DNA of 64,000 bases from Bog-532 sp963830385 (GCA_963830385.1 CAWHMD010000002.1:1178001-1242000); one strand, 5' to 3'; counted from the stretch's first letter, positions 35,457 to 44,514 are shown. Notes: generated from the letters alone by a model not told the origin. Made by a program: numbers and translations.

Positions 35457-36161
35457 TCACGATGACGGCATATCTCCGCTGGGTGGTACGTAGCGGTAGC
35501 CGAAGCCGCGGACCGCCTCGATCGCCAGTGCGGCCGAGGCCGGCTGCCCGAGCTTGCGGCGCAGCCGCATGATGCCGAACTTCACCCGCTCCGGGCCGAC
35601 CCCGAACGGGTCGTTCCAGGCCAGCTCCAGCAGCTGCTCGGCCGAAAGGGTCTGGCCGGGGTGCTTGACCAACGCCGCCAGCAGCCGGAACTCGGTCGGG
35701 GTGAGGTCGGCCGGCCGGCCGTTGACGCTCACCTCGTGCGAGGCGAACTTCATCAGCACGATGCCGTCGTCGTAGACGTCGGCCTGGTCACGCTTGCTGC
35801 GCGGCCGCCGCAGCAGCGCGTGCACCCGGGCCGCGAGCTCGGAGTTGCCGAACGGCTTGGTCAGGTAGTCGTCGGCCCCGCCGTGCAGCCCGCGGACCTT
35901 GTCCCCCTCGTGCCCGCGGGCGGTCAGCAGCAGCACCGGGACGTCGCTCATGTCGCGGATGCGCTCCAGCACCTCCCAGCCGTCCAGTGACGGCAGCCCG
36001 ATGTCCAGCACCACCAGGTCGGGCCGGCCAACGTGGAAGTCACGCAGCCCCTGCCGCCCGTCGGCCGAGCTCGCCACGTCGAAACCGTTGCGGGTCAGCA
36101 CGGTCTGGACGCTGAGCGCGATGTCGGCGTCGTCCTCGATGACCAGCACCCGGGCCTTCAC
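35457..36161 (-). CDS. OmpR-type DNA-binding response regulator
   Basis: 234 residues from GTG 36161, which overlaps the kinase stop by 4 bp (GTGA). The receiver domain (5-115) has phosphoacceptor Asp53 in LVVLDIGLPSLDGWE and Lys in DYLTKPF. The C-terminal winged helix (~130-228; LTPTEFRLLAALVKHPGQTLSAEQLLELAW...GPERVKFGIMRLRRKL...VRGFGYRYVPP) is of the OmpR/PhoB class. Translational coupling makes it the cognate partner of the histidine kinase. Confidence 0.92.
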   Translation of the reverse strand: MKARVLVIEDDADIALSVQTVLTRNGFDVASSADGRQGLRDFHVGRPDLVVLDIGLPSLDGWEVLERIRDMSDVPVLLLTARGHEGDKVRGLHGGADDYLTKPFGNSELAARVHALLRRPRSKRDQADVYDDGIVLMKFASHEVSVNGRPADLTPTEFRLLAALVKHPGQTLSAEQLLELAWNDPFGVGPERVKFGIMRLRRKLGQPASAALAIEAVRGFGYRYVPPSGDMPSS

Positions 36162-37324
36162 GCGGGGCCGCCCGCGGGGGCCGGCAGGAAGATGCTGAAC
36201 GTCGTGCCCTGCTCCAGCGCGCTGTCGACCGCCACCTGCCCGCCGTGCAGATCGACGATCGCCTTGACCACGGAAAGGCCCAGACCGGTGCCGGGCCGTC
36301 CCGAGGTGCGGGCGTTCGACGCCCGCACGAACCGCTGGAACAGCCGGTCCATCTCGTCCGGCGGGATACCGATGCCCTGGTCGGCGACGTCGATCCGCCA
36401 CTGGTCGTCGGCCCAGCTGGCCCGCACCCATACGGTGTCGCCCGGGTGGGAGAACTTGACCGCGTTGGCGATCAGGTTGTCCAGCACCTGGCTCAGGGCG
36501 AGCTGGTCACCCAGCAGCTCCGGGCCCGGTCCGGCGTCGGCCTTCAGCGTCACGCCGTAGCCGGCGGCGGCGGGCGCCGCGTTGCGCACCGCGTCGGCCG
36601 CCACCTCGGGCAGCGACACCCCGGCCAGCTCGGGCGGGCTGGTGCCGGATTCGATCCGGCTGAGCAGCAGCAGGTCGCCCACCAGCCGGAGCAGCCGGTT
36701 GGCGTTGCGCTGGATGATGTCGAGGAAGTGCACGCCGTCCGGGCTGAGCCGGTCGTCCTCGGACCTGATCAGCTCCAGGAACGAGATGATCGAGGTGAGC
36801 GGGGTCCGCAGCTCGTGCGACACGGTGGCCACGAACTGGGTGGTGATGTCGGTCGGCGGTCCGGCCGCCGCCTCGGTGAACGTGGCCAGCGTCCCGGCCG
36901 GGCGGCCGGCCCGGCGCAGCGCCGCCACCGTGCCCCGGACCCGGACGCTGGGACCGGCGGCGGTGCGCAGCCGCCCTTCGAACGCGATCTCCGGCTGGCC
37001 CATGTCCGGCTGATACTGCGCGGTCATCTCCCGCTCGAGGCGAGCCCGGTCGGCCGGGTGCAGCCGGTTCAGCCAGTTGGCGCCGACCGCCTGGCCGGAC
37101 GTCAGCCCGGTCAGCTCACACCAGCGCTCGTTGACGAACACGGCCCGCCCGTCGGCGTCGCTCTGCACGATGCCGACCGGTGCCATCCGGGCCAGCGCCC
37201 CGAACGGCTCATCGGCCCCGGTCCCGGCGCCCGTGACGGTCTTCCGGCCCGGGGTGGCCCGGGTCTCGCCCGCGGTGCCCGTGCCGGTTGGAACAGCCCC
37301 CATGCCGCGTTCCCCCGTAAGCAT
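36158..37324 (-). CDS. Cytoplasmic PAS-domain sensor histidine kinase
   Basis: 388 residues from ATG 37324 (ATG 37303 also possible). A PAS/PAC sensor covers ~42-155 (APVGIVQSDADGRAVFVNERWCELTG). The HisKA motif ATVSHELRTPLTS carries phospho-His170. The HATPase has N-box DNLIANAVKF, G1 VADQGIGIPP, F-box LFQRFVRAS and G2 GTGLGLSVVKAI. There is no membrane span, so it reads an internal signal; the PAS domain lacks an obvious heme or flavin signature. First gene of a three-gene two-component operon. Confidence 0.92.
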   Translation of the reverse strand: MLTGERGMGAVPTGTGTAGETRATPGRKTVTGAGTGADEPFGALARMAPVGIVQSDADGRAVFVNERWCELTGLTSGQAVGANWLNRLHPADRARLEREMTAQYQPDMGQPEIAFEGRLRTAAGPSVRVRGTVAALRRAGRPAGTLATFTEAAAGPPTDITTQFVATVSHELRTPLTSIISFLELIRSEDDRLSPDGVHFLDIIQRNANRLLRLVGDLLLLSRIESGTSPPELAGVSLPEVAADAVRNAAPAAAGYGVTLKADAGPGPELLGDQLALSQVLDNLIANAVKFSHPGDTVWVRASWADDQWRIDVADQGIGIPPDEMDRLFQRFVRASNARTSGRPGTGLGLSVVKAIVDLHGGQVAVDSALEQGTTFSIFLPAPAGGPA

Positions 37325-37393
37325 TCAATTACAGAACGTCAAGGATAACAGGGCCCACCCGGCCTCCCGGGTCCTGCGGCCCTGACCTGAGCT

Positions 37394-37425
37394 CCCCGCC
37401 GCGGCGTGCTCCCGACGCGGCGGGG
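37394..37425. terminator. 10-bp hairpin in the 364-bp gap before the kinase operon
   Basis: CCCCGCCGCG and CGCGGCGGGG pair around a 12-nt loop. It lies in the gap between the MBL gene stop (37689, minus) and the kinase start (37324, minus), adjacent to a second larger hairpin. It may be part of a double terminator. The rest of the gap has an A+T-rich patch (37500-37560) but no gene. Confidence 0.45.
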
Positions 37426-37433
37426 CCCCCGGG

Positions 37434-37473
37434 GAGCAGCGGCTTCCGGTTCGACCGGGAGCTGCTGCTCTTT
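37434..37473 (+). terminator. 17-bp-stem terminator-like hairpin followed by TTT
   Basis: GAGCAGCGGCTTCCGGT pairs with ACCGGGAGCTGCTGCTC (two G-U wobbles, 3-nt loop) and TTTGTGT follows on the + strand. No + gene ends nearby, so it may stop antisense transcription, or act in the minus direction for the MBL gene without a T-tract. Confidence 0.5.
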
Positions 37474-37688
37474 GTGTCGCGTGGTAACTCACCCGGGAAA
37501 TACACATTTTATAAATATTAAAACGTTGCCGCATTCATGGTCATTCCGGATTAATGCCGAGCGATTGGCAGTGACATTAGCAGGCGGGGTCACATTGCTA
37601 CCGGAAGACGCATTCCGGGTATCCATCCTGCGCGGGACGCGGATCTGCCTGGGCCACGGGGCGCGACGCCCAGCTTCGCCGGTGATCG

Positions 37689-38525
37689 TCAGCCGGGGAG
37701 CCGCTGCTCCTCGATGCCCGGCATGATCTCGGGCTTGAACTCGGGCTCGGCGAAGGACAGGCCGGGCTGGTCCGGGCGGATCCCGGTGATCGTCAGCTCC
37801 AGCTCGTGCAGGTACTCCGTCGTCCCGTCCGGGCTGATCCGGAACGGCAGGTCGTGGCCCGGGTAGATAAGGTCGCCGATGGCCACCAGCTTGGCGACGC
37901 TCTGGTTGGCCTGCTGCTCGTTCCAGAACACGAGCGCGTTGCGCCGCTCCTGGGCCACCGTGCTGTTCTGGATCGCGTCGCCGGCGATGATCGCGATCCC
38001 GTCGCTGGTGGCCACCGCCAGCGCGATCGTCCCGGGGCTGTGGCCGGGCGCCGCCACCACCTCCACCCCCGGCAGCAGCCGGGTGCCCTCCTCCGCCAGC
38101 CGGACCCGGTCCTCGTACCGGCTGACCACCGCCTCGGTCCACTCCGGGCAGCCGGTGTCGTTGCGGTGCGGCCGCCGCAGGTAACGCCGCTCGTCCGGGT
38201 GCAGCACCACCTCGGCGCGCGGGAACATGTCGAGGTTCTGGATGTGGTCCCAGTGCGCGTGCGTGCAGACCAGCACGTCGATGCTGTCCCGGGTCAGGCC
38301 CCGCTGGCGCAGCACCGCGTCCAGGTCCGGCCGCCGTCCGACGTGCCCGGTGTCGACCAGGATCCGCCGCAGCGACCCCTGCTCGTCGATGCCCTGCACC
38401 AGGTTGACCGAGCAGAAGGCGACGCTGCCCTGGTCGGTCCCCAGCCGGTAGCCGTCCAGGATCGTTTCCACGCTCGGGCTGGTCAGCCGCACGGCTTCCC
38501 CCTCCGTCTCGGACGTTTGGGACAC
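37689..38525 (-). CDS. MBL-fold hydrolase, N-acyl-homoserine-lactonase-like
   Basis: 278 residues. The metallo-beta-lactamase core has HxHxDH at 89-94 (HAHWDH), the second His in APGHSPG, Asp in IIAGDAI and the final His in YPGHD. The layout and length fit the AHL-lactonase/AttM-like group that opens lactone rings, though other MBL hydrolases share it. No quorum-sensing gene is beside it. It is flanked by its own intergenic gaps, so it is probably monocistronic. A second family member occurs in the operon at 45818-46630. Confidence 0.78.
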   Translation of the reverse strand: MSQTSETEGEAVRLTSPSVETILDGYRLGTDQGSVAFCSVNLVQGIDEQGSLRRILVDTGHVGRRPDLDAVLRQRGLTRDSIDVLVCTHAHWDHIQNLDMFPRAEVVLHPDERRYLRRPHRNDTGCPEWTEAVVSRYEDRVRLAEEGTRLLPGVEVVAAPGHSPGTIALAVATSDGIAIIAGDAIQNSTVAQERRNALVFWNEQQANQSVAKLVAIGDLIYPGHDLPFRISPDGTTEYLHELELTITGIRPDQPGLSFAEPEFKPEIMPGIEEQRLPG

Positions 38526-38727
38526 CAGTATGTCCGCCCGCGGCCCGGTTCCGTGCCGCCGCAGGCTTGAGCGGCCGCCAATTCGGGAAAAGAAACAGCA
38601 ATAGAAAAATTAAGGAATTCCGAACCAACCCTGCAGGAAACTTACATATTTCAGGCCGGTAATACCTGTAACGGCTGCATGCTACAGTCTGCGATGACCG
38701 GCATCCTGTACCCCCGATGGAGTTGAC

Positions 38728-39942
38728 GTGCGCGTTCTGGTCCTAGGCGGCGACGGGTTCTGCGGGTGGCCAACTTCGCTCTATCTGTCAGAGCGTGGTC
38801 ACGACGTCACCATCGTGGACAACCTCAGCCGCCGCAAGATCGACATCGACCTCGAGGTGCAGTCGCTGACCCCGATCCGGCCGATCGGCGAGCGCATCCG
38901 CGCCTGGCAGGAGGTGTCCGGCCGGGAGATCGGCTTCGTCCAGCTGGACCTGGCCGAGGAGTACGACCGGCTGACCGCCCTGCTCACCGAGCTGCGGCCG
39001 GACGCGATCGTGCACTTCGCCGAGCAGCGGGCCGCGCCGTACTCGATGCGCAACGCCGCCACCAAGCGCTACACGGTCGACAACAACGTCCGGGCCACCC
39101 ACAACCTGCTGACCGCGCTGGTCGACACCGGGGTGGACGCCGCGCTGGCGCACCTGGGCACGATGGGCGTCTACGGGTACGGCTGGTCGGGCAGCGCCCC
39201 GATCCCCGAGGGCTACCTCACGGTCAAGGTGCCGACCCCGGACGGCGAGCTGGAGCGGGAGATCCTGCACCCGGCCAATCCGGGCTCCGTCTACCACATG
39301 ACCAAGACCCTGGACCAGCTGCTGTTCGCGTTTTACGCCAAGAACGACGGGCTGCGGATCACCGACCTGCACCAGGGCATCGTGTGGGGCACCCAGACCG
39401 ACCAGACCGTCCGCGACGAGCGGCTGATCAACCGGTTCGACTACGACGGTGACTACGGGACCGTGCTCAACCGGTTCCTCATGCAGGCCGCGATCGGGCA
39501 CCCGCTGACCGTGCACGGAACCGGCGGCCAGACCCGCGCGTTCATCCACATCCGGGACACCGTCCGCTGTATCGAGCTGGCGATCACCAACCCGCCCGAC
39601 AACGGCACCCGGGTCCAGGTCCTCAACCAGATCACCGAGACCCACCGGGTCCTCGAGCTGGCCAAGCTGGTCGGCGACACCATGGGCGTCGACATCGCCT
39701 ACCTGCCGAACCCCCGGCGCGAGGCTGACGAGAACGACCTCGTCGTCCGCAACGACCAGTTCCTCGCCCTCGGCCTGCAGCCGACCACGCTGTCCGAGGG
39801 CCTGCTGGACGAGTGCACCGAGATCGCCAAGAGGTACCGCGAGCGGGCCGACCTGAGGAAGATCATCGCCCGCTCGGTCTGGCGGGCCGGCATGGAGACC
39901 TCGGACGACCTGCTCACCGAGCTCCCCGAAGACGAGTCGTAG
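38728..39942 (+). CDS. UDP-sulfoquinovose synthase homologue (SQD1/SqdB-like)
   Basis: 404 residues from GTG 38728 with GGAG 7 nt upstream. An extended short-chain dehydrogenase: NAD motif GGDGFCGWP at 8-16, VDNLSRRKIDIDLEVQSLTPI, HFAEQRAAPYSMRN, catalytic Thr in LGTMGVYG and YxxxK in YHMTK, then LNRFLMQAAIGHPLTVHGTGGQTRAFIHIRDTVRCIELAI. Many of these blocks are shared with plant SQD1 and cyanobacterial SqdB, which make UDP-sulfoquinovose from UDP-glucose and sulfite. No sulfolipid synthase (SqdX/SQD2) or sulfite-supplying gene is adjacent, so the product may feed a different sulfosugar glycan. A clear terminator follows. Confidence 0.82.
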   Translation: MRVLVLGGDGFCGWPTSLYLSERGHDVTIVDNLSRRKIDIDLEVQSLTPIRPIGERIRAWQEVSGREIGFVQLDLAEEYDRLTALLTELRPDAIVHFAEQRAAPYSMRNAATKRYTVDNNVRATHNLLTALVDTGVDAALAHLGTMGVYGYGWSGSAPIPEGYLTVKVPTPDGELEREILHPANPGSVYHMTKTLDQLLFAFYAKNDGLRITDLHQGIVWGTQTDQTVRDERLINRFDYDGDYGTVLNRFLMQAAIGHPLTVHGTGGQTRAFIHIRDTVRCIELAITNPPDNGTRVQVLNQITETHRVLELAKLVGDTMGVDIAYLPNPRREADENDLVVRNDQFLALGLQPTTLSEGLLDECTEIAKRYRERADLRKIIARSVWRAGMETSDDLLTELPEDES

Positions 39943-39966
39943 CCTCACCCGCCGCAAGACGCTGAG

Positions 39967-39997
39967 AGCCCCCGGAGCATTGCGCCCGGGGGCTTTC
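39967..39997 (+). terminator. Rho-independent terminator of the UDP-sulfoquinovose synthase gene
   Basis: AGCCCCCGG-(10 nt)-CCGGGGGCT followed by TTCG, 24 bp after the TAG stop at 39942. Perfect 9-bp stem. Confidence 0.8.
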
Positions 39998-40060
39998 GCC
40001 TGCCTGCTTCATTGGAGGCGTTCCACCGGACCCGGATACCGGGGGCGGCAGAAAAGAGAC

Positions 40061-40092
40061 GGGGATCCCGCGCACGAAGGCGCGGGATCCCC
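40061..40092 (-). terminator. Rho-independent terminator of the chaplin-like gene
   Basis: GGGGATCCCGCGC-ACGAAG-GCGCGGGATCCCC: a perfect 13-bp stem with a 6-nt loop. On the minus strand it is followed by GTCTCTTTTCT, 14 bp past the gene end at 40107. Confidence 0.85.
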
Positions 40093-40106
40093 GGTGATGC
40101 GTGTGA

Positions 40107-40715
40107 TCAGCCGTTCGCCTGGGCGGAGCCCTGGTGGCAGCTGTTGTCCTGCCCGGCGGCGGTCTCGCTGATCGGGGCGAGGACGCCCAGAGCGGCCACC
40201 ACGTCGTAGACCGGGACCTGGACGCCGAGGACGTTGACCGGCACCTGGTCGTTGCAGGCCTGGATGGGCGTCTGGTTGTGGCTGAGGTTGATCACGCCCG
40301 CGTCGCCCCCGGAGGACCCGTTGGTCCGGCTGTCAGCGGCCGAGGCGGTGTCGCCCGTCGCGCCCGCCGAGCCCGAAGCGCTCGAGGTGCCCATGGCGTG
40401 GTGTCCGGCCGTGCTGTTGTTGGCCTGGCCGGAGGCCTGGTGGCAGCTGTTGTCCTGGCCGGCCACGGTGGAGCTGCCCGGGGAGAGCAGGTTCCCGGCG
40501 CCGGTGACGTGGTTGACCGGGACCTGGACGCCGAGGACGTTGACCGGCACGGTGTCGTTGCAGGCCTGGATGGGCGTCTGGTTGTGGCTGAGGTTGACCA
40601 CGCCTGCGTCCCCCGAGTTGTTCGGGCCGGAGGAGGCCATGGCCGCTGGGGCCCAAAGGGCAACGGCCCCCGCGGTAACTGCAGCCAGGGCGAACGCGCG
40701 GCTTTTTCCTGACAT
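40107..40715 (-). CDS. Secreted chaplin-like protein with two tandem domains
   Basis: 202 residues from ATG 40715, preceded by GGAAAGGAAG; upstream ATGs lack a ribosome site. Signal peptide 1-28 (SGKSRAFALAAVTAGAVALWAPAAMA). Two near-identical modules follow (about 35-95 and 140-200). Each begins DAGV(V/I)NLSHNQTPIQACND and continues VPVNVLGVQVPV, with a second Cys in QDNSCHQ. Chaplins of Streptomyces have a hydrophobic Val-rich core and two Cys per domain and assemble into amyloid surface films, and this pattern is kept here. A Ser/Gly/Ala-rich linker joins the modules and there is no LPXTG anchor. It probably coats aerial hyphae or spores. Its own terminator lies 14 bp downstream. Confidence 0.8.
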   Translation of the reverse strand: MSGKSRAFALAAVTAGAVALWAPAAMASSGPNNSGDAGVVNLSHNQTPIQACNDTVPVNVLGVQVPVNHVTGAGNLLSPGSSTVAGQDNSCHQASGQANNSTAGHHAMGTSSASGSAGATGDTASAADSRTNGSSGGDAGVINLSHNQTPIQACNDQVPVNVLGVQVPVYDVVAALGVLAPISETAAGQDNSCHQGSAQANG

Positions 40716-41252
40716 TTTCTTCCTTTCCATAATGCTTGATATCCCCCGTTGCACGGTGGGTCGTTGATTGGCGGGCCCTGCTGGTTTGCGTGGGCCGGCA
40801 GCGGGACAGACCTTACTGGACGCCTCGCCTCCGGTGAGCGTTTTACCAGGCCATCAGCTCAAAAATTTAGATCGCCAGTGCCTTGTGCCCGCTTATTGAT
40901 TAAATCGCGCGTGCTTATACGACTGGCACAGAAGATGCGGGTTGAGCGCGTTTTAAATGGCACCCTTTCGGGTCGCAGACCGCTGGATGGGGCTAAGGGG
41001 GCATAATCCTGCCATCGGCCGGATGCGGTGCCGGCGGCTGCAGGTCACCCGTCGGCCGATGTAACTCACAGCGATTTGCCATTACTGAGCGTCAAGAGCA
41101 TAGAGATGGCGTGGTTCGCGGTCTCCCCGTGACCTGGACCGCATCCCGCCCGCCGGGGGCAAGATTCTCGCCGCCGTGCGGGGCTGGCCGGGTGGCCGCT
41201 CTCCTCCCGTGGCGGCCCCCGGCCCGTTGATGGGCGCGGCGCTAGGGCTTGG
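40716..41252. other. 537-bp gene-free stretch upstream of the chaplin-like gene
   Basis: This separates the end of the FAD/Fe-S operon (41253) from the chaplin-like gene, both minus strand, and should hold the chaplin promoter. The part 40850-40960 is A+T-rich relative to the flanks. Only short (6-bp) inverted repeats are visible, such as GCCAGT/ACTGGC near 40874 and 40922. No tRNA or convincing riboswitch was found. Confidence 0.35.
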
Positions 41253-44138
41253 CTATGAGCCGGCGGAGGTGAGCACCGCAGCCGCCAGCTGCGCCAGGTG
41301 TACGGGGTCCCGATTCACGCCCTGCCGTATCTGCGTGCGGCAGCTGTAACCATCAGCCACCACGGCCGCGCCCTGGTCGGCCCGCAGCGCGGGATACAGC
41401 ACCCGCTCGGCGCACGCCTGGGAAACCTCGTAATGCCCCTTCTCGAACCCGAAGTTCCCGGCCAGCCCGCAGCACCCGGAGTCGAGCACCTCGGCCTCGA
41501 CCCCCAGCGCCGCCAGCACCGCGCGATCGGCTTCGAAGCCCAGGTCGGCATGCTGATGGCAGTGGACCTGGACCAGCGCGCGCCCCGCCCCGCCGCTCCC
41601 GGCCCGGGCGCGTAGCTCCTCGGCGTGCGGCTGCAGCACCTCGGCCAGCGACTTGACCGCGACGCTGGCCTGCTGGGCGGCCGGGTCGCCGGGCAGCAGC
41701 TCGGTCGCGTCGGTCTTGAGGGCGGCCAGGCAGCTCGGCTCCAGGCCGACGATCGGCACCCCGGCGTCCAGCCAGGGCCCCAGCACGGCCAGCGTCGCGG
41801 CCAGCACCTTCTTGGCCTGGGCCAGCTGCCCGGTGCTGTACCAGGTCAGGCCGCAGCACACGGGGGCCGTGGGGACCTCGACCCGGTAGCCGAGCGCCTC
41901 CAGCGCGCTCACCGCGTCCCGGCCGATGCCGGGATCCAGGTAGTTGGTGAACGTGTCCGGCCAGATCAGCAGCCGGGGGCCGTCGGCCGGGCCCCGCGCC
42001 CCGCGGCGGCCGAACCAGGCCTGGAACGACTCTCCCGCCAGCGGCGGGATGTCACGCTCGGCGGCCACCCCGCCGAGCCGCTTGGCCAGCGCGGCCAGCG
42101 GCCGGACGCGAGCCGCCCGGTTCAGCAGGCCGGCGCTGCGGGTCCGGTCGACCAGCCGCAGCCAGCGCGGCAGGCGGCCCAGCGAGTAGTGCGTCACCGG
42201 CCGCCGCCGGCCGGTGTACCGCTGGGCCAGGAACTCGCTCTTGTAGGCGGCCATGTCCACCCCGACCGGGCAGTCCCGCTTGCAGCCCTTGCAGGACAGG
42301 CACAGGTCGAGCGCGCCCGCCACGTCGTCGGCGTGGGCGGCGTCCACCCCGGCCCGCCCGCTGGCGAACTCGAACAGCAGCCGGGCCCGGCCGCGGGTGG
42401 AGTGCTGCTCGTCGCCGGTCGCCCGGTAGCTGGGGCACATCACGTTGCCCGCCGGGGACAGGCAGGCGCCGACCCCGACACAGCGGCGGGTGGCCGCCTC
42501 CAGGCTGCCGTGGTCGTGGGCCAGGGCCAGCTGAGGCCGGCCAGCGGGGCGCGGGGCGGTCACGAACACCCGCAGGTCGGCGTCGAGCTTGCGGGGCCGG
42601 ACGATGGTGCCCGGATTCATCCGCTCGGTGGGGTCCCAGATGCCCTTGAACTCGGCGAACGCGTCGATCAGCTCGGGCGGGTACATCCGCGGCAGCAGCT
42701 CGGCCCGGGCCTGGCCGTCGCCGTGCTCGCCCGACAGCGACCCGCCCCGGGCGGTGACCAGGTCGGCCGCCTCCTCGATGAACCGGCGGAAGTCGGCGAT
42801 GCCGGGCCCGGTGACCAGGTCGAAGTCGATCCGGATGTGCACGCAGCCGTCCCCGAAGTGCCCGTAGTAGGCGCCGCGCCGCCCGTGGTCGTCCATCAGC
42901 TTGCGGAACTCGCGCAGGTAGGCGCCGAGCTGCTCGGGCGGGACGGCGGTGTCCTCCCAGCCCGGCCAGGCTTCCCGGCCGTCGGCGCCGCGGGTGAGGA
43001 TGCCGGCCCCGGCCTCGCGGATGCCCCACAGCGTCCGCGCCTGGGCCGGGTCGGTGACGATCTGGCTGGTCCCGCCGGTCTGCTTCGCCCGGTCGGCGAC
43101 GGCCTGGGCGGTGGCACGGGCCTCGGCCGCGGTCGCCCCGCCGGTCTCGATGAACAGCCAGCCCTCGCCCGCCGGCAGCAGCTTGTACCGCTGGTCGGCC
43201 GGGCGGGCCGCCCGCAGCGCGGCGATCAGCGCCTCGTCCATCCCCTCGATGGTCAGCGGGTTCAGTTCCCGGAACCCGGGGGCGGCGTCGGCCGCCCCGA
43301 ACGCGCCCGGGTAGCCGACCACGGTCAGCACCCGGACGGCCGGGGTCGGCACCAGGCCGACCGTGGCCTCCAGCAGAGTCACGCAGGTCCCCTCGGTCCC
43401 GACCAGGGCGCGGGCCACGTTGAAGCCCTGCTCGGGCAGCAGCTGGTCCAGGTTGTAGCCGGACACCCGGCGGGTCAGCTGCGGGGTCTGGGTGCGGATG
43501 GCGGTCGCGTGCCGGTCGGCCAGGTCGCCCAGCCCCCGGTAGAGCTCGCCGATGCGGCCGGCCTGGCGGCGCAGCCGGAGCAGCTCATCCGGGCCGGTCG
43601 GGCCGGCCACCAGCCGGGTGCCGTCGTAGGTGACCACCGACAGGTCGCGCACGTTGTCGACGGTCTTGCCCCAGGCGACGGAGTGCGACCCGCAGGCGTT
43701 GTTGCCGATCATGCCGCCGACCGTGCACCGGTTGTGGGTGGACGGGTCGGGCCCGAACGTCAGCCCGTGCCTGGCGGCGGCCGCGCGCAGGTCATCCAGC
43801 ACCACGCCGGGCTGGATCCGGGCGGTCCGGGTCTCGGGGTCGATGTCCAGCACCGACCGCAGGTGCCGGGCGAAGTCGATGACCACGGCCTCGTTCACGG
43901 CCTGGCCGCCGATGCTGGTGGCGGCGCCGCGGGGCAGCACCGGCACGTCGTGCCGCCGGCAGATCTCGATCGTGGCCAGCACGTCGTCGGTGCTCACCGG
44001 CTGCACGACCCCGACCGGGACGTGCCGGTAGTTGGAGGCGTCGGCCGCGAACACGCCGCGGCTGGCCGAGTCGAACCGGACCTCGCCCTGAACCTCTCGG
44101 GCCAGGTCAGCCGCTATTCCCTGGGTTGCCTCCGTCAT
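41253..44138 (-). CDS. FAD-linked / Fe-S D-2-hydroxyacid dehydrogenase (YdiJ/Dld-II-like)
   Basis: 961 residues. The N-terminal PCMH-type FAD domain (~35-260) has LPRGAATSIGGQAVNEAVVIDFARHL and GPDPSTHNRCTVGGMIGNNACGSHS. The FAD-linked oxidase C-domain (~270-520) has LSGEHGDGQARAELLP. The Fe-S region has CVGVGACLSPAGNVMCPSY and CLSCKGCKRDCPVGVDM (4Fe-4S ligands). The C-terminal CCG-type heterodisulfide-reductase-like domain has PVCCGLTW and DSGCCGLAGNFG. This four-part fusion matches E. coli YdiJ, a D-2-hydroxyglutarate dehydrogenase, and Dld-II lactate enzymes. It is the last gene of the five-gene operon and overlaps the zinc-ribbon gene by 32 bp. Confidence 0.88.
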   Translation of the reverse strand: MTEATQGIAADLAREVQGEVRFDSASRGVFAADASNYRHVPVGVVQPVSTDDVLATIEICRRHDVPVLPRGAATSIGGQAVNEAVVIDFARHLRSVLDIDPETRTARIQPGVVLDDLRAAAARHGLTFGPDPSTHNRCTVGGMIGNNACGSHSVAWGKTVDNVRDLSVVTYDGTRLVAGPTGPDELLRLRRQAGRIGELYRGLGDLADRHATAIRTQTPQLTRRVSGYNLDQLLPEQGFNVARALVGTEGTCVTLLEATVGLVPTPAVRVLTVVGYPGAFGAADAAPGFRELNPLTIEGMDEALIAALRAARPADQRYKLLPAGEGWLFIETGGATAAEARATAQAVADRAKQTGGTSQIVTDPAQARTLWGIREAGAGILTRGADGREAWPGWEDTAVPPEQLGAYLREFRKLMDDHGRRGAYYGHFGDGCVHIRIDFDLVTGPGIADFRRFIEEAADLVTARGGSLSGEHGDGQARAELLPRMYPPELIDAFAEFKGIWDPTERMNPGTIVRPRKLDADLRVFVTAPRPAGRPQLALAHDHGSLEAATRRCVGVGACLSPAGNVMCPSYRATGDEQHSTRGRARLLFEFASGRAGVDAAHADDVAGALDLCLSCKGCKRDCPVGVDMAAYKSEFLAQRYTGRRRPVTHYSLGRLPRWLRLVDRTRSAGLLNRAARVRPLAALAKRLGGVAAERDIPPLAGESFQAWFGRRGARGPADGPRLLIWPDTFTNYLDPGIGRDAVSALEALGYRVEVPTAPVCCGLTWYSTGQLAQAKKVLAATLAVLGPWLDAGVPIVGLEPSCLAALKTDATELLPGDPAAQQASVAVKSLAEVLQPHAEELRARAGSGGAGRALVQVHCHQHADLGFEADRAVLAALGVEAEVLDSGCCGLAGNFGFEKGHYEVSQACAERVLYPALRADQGAAVVADGYSCRTQIRQGVNRDPVHLAQLAAAVLTSAGS

Positions 44139-44514
44139 GATGTGACAGCGTAGTCGGCGTGTCTCCGGCCCGTAGTGGATGGTCGTGGTACTTGCCCTCG
44201 TGGGCCAGGATCGGGCGCTGGTCGCCCTTCAGCTCCGGGTACTTCTCCTCCAGCTTCCGCCGGCCTTCCCATTGACGCCGCAGCTGGCCGACGTATTCGG
44301 GGTTTCCCTCATAGGTGCCACGCCAGGTCTGCGGCATCTGTTCCTGGGACGGCCCCGCGCTGGCCTGGCCGCCGAGCGCCACCCGGGACGGCACCTTGGG
44401 GGCGGTGGCGCCGCAGCCCGGGCAGGACGCGCTGTCGCCGCCGTCCATCGGCGCCATCCGCTCGAAGTAGTGACCCTGCGGGCAGCGGTAGTCGTACAGC
44501 GGCACCGCGGTCAC
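44107..44514 (-). CDS. FmdB-type zinc-ribbon protein with C-terminal extension
   Basis: 135 residues from GTG 44514, overlapping the previous stop by 4 bp. The first 45 residues form an FmdB-like zinc ribbon: PLYDYRCPQGHYFE and later CPGCGATAPKV supply the Cys/His ligands. The remaining 90 residues are charged (RRQWEGRRKLEEKYPELKGDQRPILAHEGKYHDHP) and not part of the usual FmdB family. A small accessory or regulatory protein locked between the transhydrogenase and the FAD/Fe-S enzyme; a cofactor or complex role is inferred from position only. Confidence 0.72.
   Translation of the reverse strand: MTAVPLYDYRCPQGHYFERMAPMDGGDSASCPGCGATAPKVPSRVALGGQASAGPSQEQMPQTWRGTYEGNPEYVGQLRRQWEGRRKLEEKYPELKGDQRPILAHEGKYHDHPLRAGDTPTTLSHHDGGNPGNSG

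Noticed and set aside
40749..41006. Short + strand frame in the chaplin promoter gap
   Set aside because: No ribosome site at a useful distance, no domain, and codon use unlike the neighbours.
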